Shown piece after piece: positions 5,620 to 5,718 of a DNA stretch of 5,718 nt. The position numbers were made by a program, and so were the translations under genes. This DNA comes from Candidatus Pelethomonas intestinigallinarum. Lineage in GTDB: Bacteria; Bacillota; Clostridia; Oscillospirales; Oscillospiraceae. The stretch is from NCBI GenBank assembly GCA_018712665.1, contig DVGP01000071.1, positions 1 to 5,718 on the forward strand. Reading direction: 5' to 3'. The notes under the pieces are model-generated. The model ran no database searches. It had not been told where the DNA came from and saw nothing but the letters and a program-made list of their open reading frames with translations. Position 1 is the first letter of the stretch. Every line of letters begins with the position of its first letter.

Positions 5620-5718
5620 AGGAATTTCTCCTTTACATAATCCAGTAAAACCGTCCGGTCGTTGGGCAGTTCTTCATCCATAACCAGCTCCAGCAGATCG
5701 TTGAGGGCCTTCCCCACC
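5616..5718 (-). CDS. C-terminal end of an unrecognised gene (partial, runs off right edge)
   Basis: Thirty-three codons are open to the window edge and end in TGA at 5618-5616. They read VGKALNDLLELVMDEE up to 5670, then LPNDRTVLLDYVKEKFL. The segment is acidic and looks helical. I do not recognise the family. It is accepted as real because its stop overlaps the nfo start by 4 bases (ATGA), the nfo ribosome binding site lies inside it, and the frame is uninterrupted. Confidence 0.6.
   Translation of the reverse strand, partial: VGKALNDLLELVMDEELPNDRTVLLDYVKEKFL

Overview
The window looks like a chromosomal segment of a spore-forming, high-GC member of the Clostridia (Bacillota), probably an Oscillospiraceae-type gut anaerobe such as the Flavonifractor/Lawsonibacter group. 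The grounds are a dipicolinate synthase pair (dpaA-dpaB, made only by endospore formers), a DarA/PstA-type cyclic-di-AMP receptor, Gram-positive style ribosome binding sites and GC-rich host genes. The taxon is inferred, not proven.

Layout. (i) Positions 1 to about 2000 are the end of a mobile or accessory element. Its genes run on the minus strand as parA, parB and the first codons of a third gene cut by the left edge. Sampled 60-base lines here are about 50-53% GC. (ii) From about 2000 to 3238 lies the host spore operon dpaA-dpaB on the minus strand. dpaA is complete, but dpaB loses family similarity abruptly after residue 128 and ends in a short unrelated tail. A sampled line in dpaA is about 83% GC. 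(iii) Positions 3296-3330 hold a strong hairpin, and 3343-3699 the c-di-AMP receptor gene with a good sigma-A promoter. (iv) Positions 3709-3903 are a divergent intergenic region with the darA promoter on minus and a yjjG promoter on plus. (v) Positions 3904-4584 encode a YjjG-type HAD nucleotidase on plus. (vi) Positions 4585-4773 are a convergent intergenic region with three hairpins, the last a perfect 32-base palindrome. (vii) Positions 4774-5619 encode endonuclease IV (nfo) on minus, overlapping by 4 bases the end of an unrecognised gene that runs off the right edge.

The main observation is the interruption of dpaB. The parAB element appears to be integrated inside the gene for subunit B of dipicolinate synthase, and the 3' third of dpaB is absent from the window. 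Sporulation genes, including spoVFB (= dpaB) in some Bacillus, are known hosts of 'intervening' prophage-like elements that are excised in the mother cell to rebuild the gene. This window may show one junction of a comparable element in a clostridial relative, carried by a parAB-bearing element. A plain disruptive insertion, or an assembly join, is not excluded. A large hairpin followed by seven T (minus strand) sits just inside the junction and would separate host transcription from the element's genes.
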